From contig WGND01000001.1 of assembly GCA_016124805.1 (NCBI GenBank), positions 310,001-374,000 on the forward strand: a DNA stretch of 64,000 nucleotides. Direction: 5' to 3'. Numbering within the stretch: position 1 is the stretch's first letter; every line of letters begins with the position of its first letter. Of this stretch, positions 58,570-64,000 are shown in pieces. The translations under genes were made by a program, and so were the position numbers. Below the pieces are notes generated by a model. The model was not told the origin of the DNA and did not search any database. It worked only from the letters and a program-made list of their open reading frames with translations. The stretch comes from Hyphomicrobiales bacterium. GTDB taxonomy: Bacteria; Pseudomonadota; Alphaproteobacteria; Parvibaculales; Parvibaculaceae.

Positions 58570-58879
58570 GCTGCTTTTCGCCGCTGAAAGAGGCGCTTAC
58601 GGTGGATTGGTATGGTTAAATATTCGTATAAGGTAGGCTGTCAGCCTTTGACGGGTGCAAAACGTCATTCGAGATTGCCCAAAATGCCGCAGATGCGAGC
58701 TATTTGTCGGGCAAGATGTTGCACCTTTTGAGGTCCCGTGTTACCTAACGCGCGGTCTTGGGGATGGTGCCAAACACACCACGCTTCAGGGTGGCTAAAA
58801 GTCAATATTTTCAATGCTTTGGCGGGTCGTCACTTTCGGCACGTCAAACCCCCTCGGGTCAGACAGGCGAGCGCCGCAC
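58570..58879. other. Intergenic region upstream of the atp operon
   Basis: A 310-bp divergent gap between the glycosyltransferase and atpH. A weak candidate promoter is TTGCAC (58719-58724), 17-bp spacer and TACCTA (58742-58747), about 130 bp before the atpH start. No gene is supported. Confidence 0.4.
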
Positions 58880-59436
58880 GTGTCATCAGAACAACTCGTT
58901 TCCGGTATGGCAGGCCGTTACGCAACGGCACTGTTCGAATTGGCGGATGCTCAGGGCAGCCTGGACGCTGTTGCGTCCGATCTTGCCAGCATTCGGGCTC
59001 TGCTCGACAGCAGCGATGATCTGGTTCGCCTGGTTCGCAGCCCCGTTTTCGACGCTGACGCCAAGTGGCGCGCCGTCTCGGCGATTCTCGAAAAGACCGG
59101 TATCAGCGGCCTGGTTTACAATTTCATCGGTATCGTGACCCGCAAGCGCCGCCTTTTCGCGCTGCCCGGCATGATTTCCGGTTACACTGCACTGCTCGCC
59201 CTCAAGCGGGGCGAAATGTCGGCGGATGTCACCAGCGCCCATGCGCTTGACGAAAGCCAGATTGCAGCACTTAAAACTGCTCTGAATGCCGCAACCGGCC
59301 GTGATGTTTTCATCAATATGGCGGTCGATTCCGGTCTTCTGGGCGGTCTCGTTGTTAAGGTGGGTTCTCGAATGATCGACAGCTCGCTTCGTACCAAACT
59401 CAATTCACTTAAGCTTGCCATGAAAGAGGCCTCCTG

Positions 59437-59437
<1 letters not shown>
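58880..59437 (+). CDS. atpH: ATP synthase F1 delta subunit AtpH
   Basis: Peripheral-stalk protein linking F1 to subunit b. The 185-residue product begins at a GTG ([20 protein letters not shown]), as in other alphaproteobacterial AtpH, and has [20 protein letters not shown] and [20 protein letters not shown]. An in-frame ATG at 58814 would add 22 unrelated residues. It couples to atpA by a 1-bp overlap. The F0 genes atpB, atpE and atpF are not in the window. Confidence 0.93.
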
Positions 59438-60966
<1,529 letters not shown>

Positions 60967-61005
60967 GACGGCAAAGACGAGAGAAAAGGCATCAGGTAAC
61001 GGCGC

Positions 61006-61899
61006 ATGGCGAGCCTAAAGGAACTTAGAAACCGCATCGCGAGTGTTCGCGCGACGCAGAAAATCACGAAGGCGATGCAGATGGTCGCCGCCGCGAAACT
61101 GCGCCGTGCCCAGGATGCTGCCGAGGCGGCACGTCCTTATGCCGAGCGTATGAGCGGTGTGCTGGCCAATCTTGCCGCGGGCATGAAGGGCGCTGAAGGC
61201 GCGCCCGAGCTTCTCGTGGGCACGGGCAAAAATGATGTGCATCTCATCGTCGTTGCCACGGCTGACCGTGGTCTTTGCGGTGGTTTCAATTCCTCGATCT
61301 CGCGCAAGGCCCGTGAACATATTCACGGTCTGCTGCGCGACGGCAAAACGGTCAAGATCCTCTGCGTCGGTCGCAAGGGTCGTGATGCGCTCAAGCGTCT
61401 CTTCGGCGACAAGATCGTTCACACATTTGAATTTACCGGCATCAAGCAGATCGGTTTCGAGCAGGCGGACAACGTCGCCCGCATGATCCTGAAGATGTTT
61501 GACGAAGGTGAATTCGACGTCTGCACACTGTTCTTCTCCGAGTTCCAGTCGGTGATCACACAGATCCCGACAGCGCATTCGCTGATCCCGGCCGAAGTCG
61601 GTTCGGATGATGCCGCCGAGAAGGCGCTCGCCGAACTGGGGGGCGCGACATATGATTACGAGCCCGAGGAAGAGGAAATCCTCAAGGAACTGCTGCCGCG
61701 CAATCTGGCGGTGCAGGTCTTCCGCGCGCTTCTTGAAAATGCCGCAAGCGAGCAGGGCGCCCGCATGAGCGCCATGGACAATGCGACACGTAATGCTGGC
61801 GAGATGATCGACAAGCTTTCGATCACCTATAACCGTTCACGTCAGGCCATCATTACCAAGGAACTGATCGAAATCATCTCCGGCGCTGAAGCCCTTTAA
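61006..61899 (+). CDS. atpG: ATP synthase F1 gamma subunit AtpG
   Basis: Central rotor shaft. The 297-residue product has the N-terminal coiled coil ([40 protein letters not shown]), [20 protein letters not shown] and the C-terminal coil [44 protein letters not shown] lies before the ATG. Confidence 0.97.
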   Translation: MASLKELRNRIASVRATQKITKAMQMVAAAKLRRAQDAAEAARPYAERMSGVLANLAAGMKGAEGAPELLVGTGKNDVHLIVVATADRGLCGGFNSSISRKAREHIHGLLRDGKTVKILCVGRKGRDALKRLFGDKIVHTFEFTGIKQIGFEQADNVARMILKMFDEGEFDVCTLFFSEFQSVITQIPTAHSLIPAEVGSDDAAEKALAELGGATYDYEPEEEEILKELLPRNLAVQVFRALLENAASEQGARMSAMDNATRNAGEMIDKLSITYNRSRQAIITKELIEIISGAEAL

Positions 61900-61945
61900 G
61901 GCTGCCAGCGACGCGATGGCGGGTTGTAAGACGGACGATACATAA

Positions 61946-63721
<1,776 letters not shown>

Positions 63722-63756
63722 TCCATCGGGGCTGATCTGCTGCAAGGTGAATGTGA

Positions 63757-64000
63757 ATGGCTGAGAAGCTGAAATTCGATCTGGTATCGCCCGAGCGTCT
63801 CCTGCTTTCGGAGATGGTTGATCTCGTCGTCGTTCCCGGCGTCGAGGGTGAATTCGGTGTCATGTCACAGCATGCGCCGATCGTCTCGGTCATGCGTCCG
63901 GGCATTGTTCAGGTGCAGATTGAAGGCCAGGCCGACCAGCATATTTTCGTGCGTGGCGGTTTTGCGGAGGTGACACCGGCGGGCCTGACCATTCTGGCTG
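63757..64000 (+). CDS. atpC: ATP synthase epsilon subunit AtpC (5' part)
   Basis: Inhibitory/rotor subunit of F1; only the first 81 residues lie in the window. AEKLKFDLVSPERLLLSEMV, DLVVVPGVEGEFGVMSQHAP and HIFVRGGFAEVTPAGLTIL are typical of the epsilon beta-barrel. AAGGTGA precedes the ATG, 35 bp after atpD. The frame is open to the window end. Confidence 0.93.
   Translation, partial: MAEKLKFDLVSPERLLLSEMVDLVVVPGVEGEFGVMSQHAPIVSVMRPGIVQVQIEGQADQHIFVRGGFAEVTPAGLTILA

Overview
The window is an ordinary-looking stretch of an alphaproteobacterial chromosome: GC-rich, tightly packed, with many 1-8 bp gene overlaps. The assignment rests on gene content and order: dapF-mtaB-ftsY-ispZ, ffh/rpsP-rimM-trmD-rplS followed by leuCDB-asd, sdhCDAB, sucCDAB-lpdA, an atpHAGDC operon without atpB/E/F, a CcmABCDG cytochrome c maturation cluster beside aconitase, an LDH-type malate dehydrogenase, a DUF484-xerC pair, and a mesaconyl-CoA hydratase of the ethylmalonyl-CoA pathway. 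I do not assign an order or genus. No rRNA, tRNA, transposase, prophage or CRISPR array was found. Both ends are cut: acnA runs off the left edge and atpC off the right edge.

Layout. 1-6.7 kb: acnA (minus strand) with an unusual Lys/Ala-rich N-terminal extension, then an enoyl-CoA hydratase-like gene and ccmABCDG. 6.7-16 kb: a MarR regulator with a Lys-rich tail, a Nudix hydrolase, the dapF-mtaB-ftsY-ispZ operon (minus), trhO, a CinA-like gene and a DEAD-box helicase (minus). 16-24.6 kb: ffh, rpsP-rimM-trmD-rplS, leuC-leuD-leuB-asd, with palindromic intergenic repeats around leuB. 24.6-30.3 kb: a fused ammonium transporter/histidine kinase behind an NtrC-like site, pdxY, a CoA-ester lyase, a TfoX-domain protein and mesaconyl-CoA hydratase. 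30.3-36.2 kb: sdhCDAB, an arsR-arsC-aquaporin cassette and an Ala/Glu-rich anchored protein. 36.5-44.7 kb: mmsA, an arylamine N-acetyltransferase, zapE, a methyltransferase-padR pair under a repeated palindromic operator, a lipoprotein, mdh and an MBL hydrolase. 44.8-52.8 kb: sucC-sucD-sucA-sucB-lpdA. 52.8-58.6 kb: xerC, DUF484 and fsa (minus), priA and a glycosyltransferase. 58.9-64 kb: atpHAGDC.

Together the genes cover most of the TCA cycle (aconitase, 2-oxoglutarate dehydrogenase, succinyl-CoA synthetase, succinate dehydrogenase, malate dehydrogenase) and its coupling to respiration (cytochrome c maturation, F1-ATPase), plus leucine and lysine/threonine precursor synthesis, co-translational targeting (Ffh and FtsY), and C4/C5-CoA metabolism (mesaconyl-CoA hydratase, CoA-ester lyase, MmsA).

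The least ordinary elements are: an H1-like basic domain fused in frame to aconitase, with a similar tail on the MarR protein; the Amt-histidine kinase fusion with its NtrC-like palindrome; a 93-residue N-terminal extension on AtpD; a phased array of four GATATATC palindromes in front of padR; an arsR promoter/operator placed so that the transcript would be leaderless; and an 11-bp perfect hairpin just before sucA. I saw no clear multi-gene undescribed defence or mobile system here.
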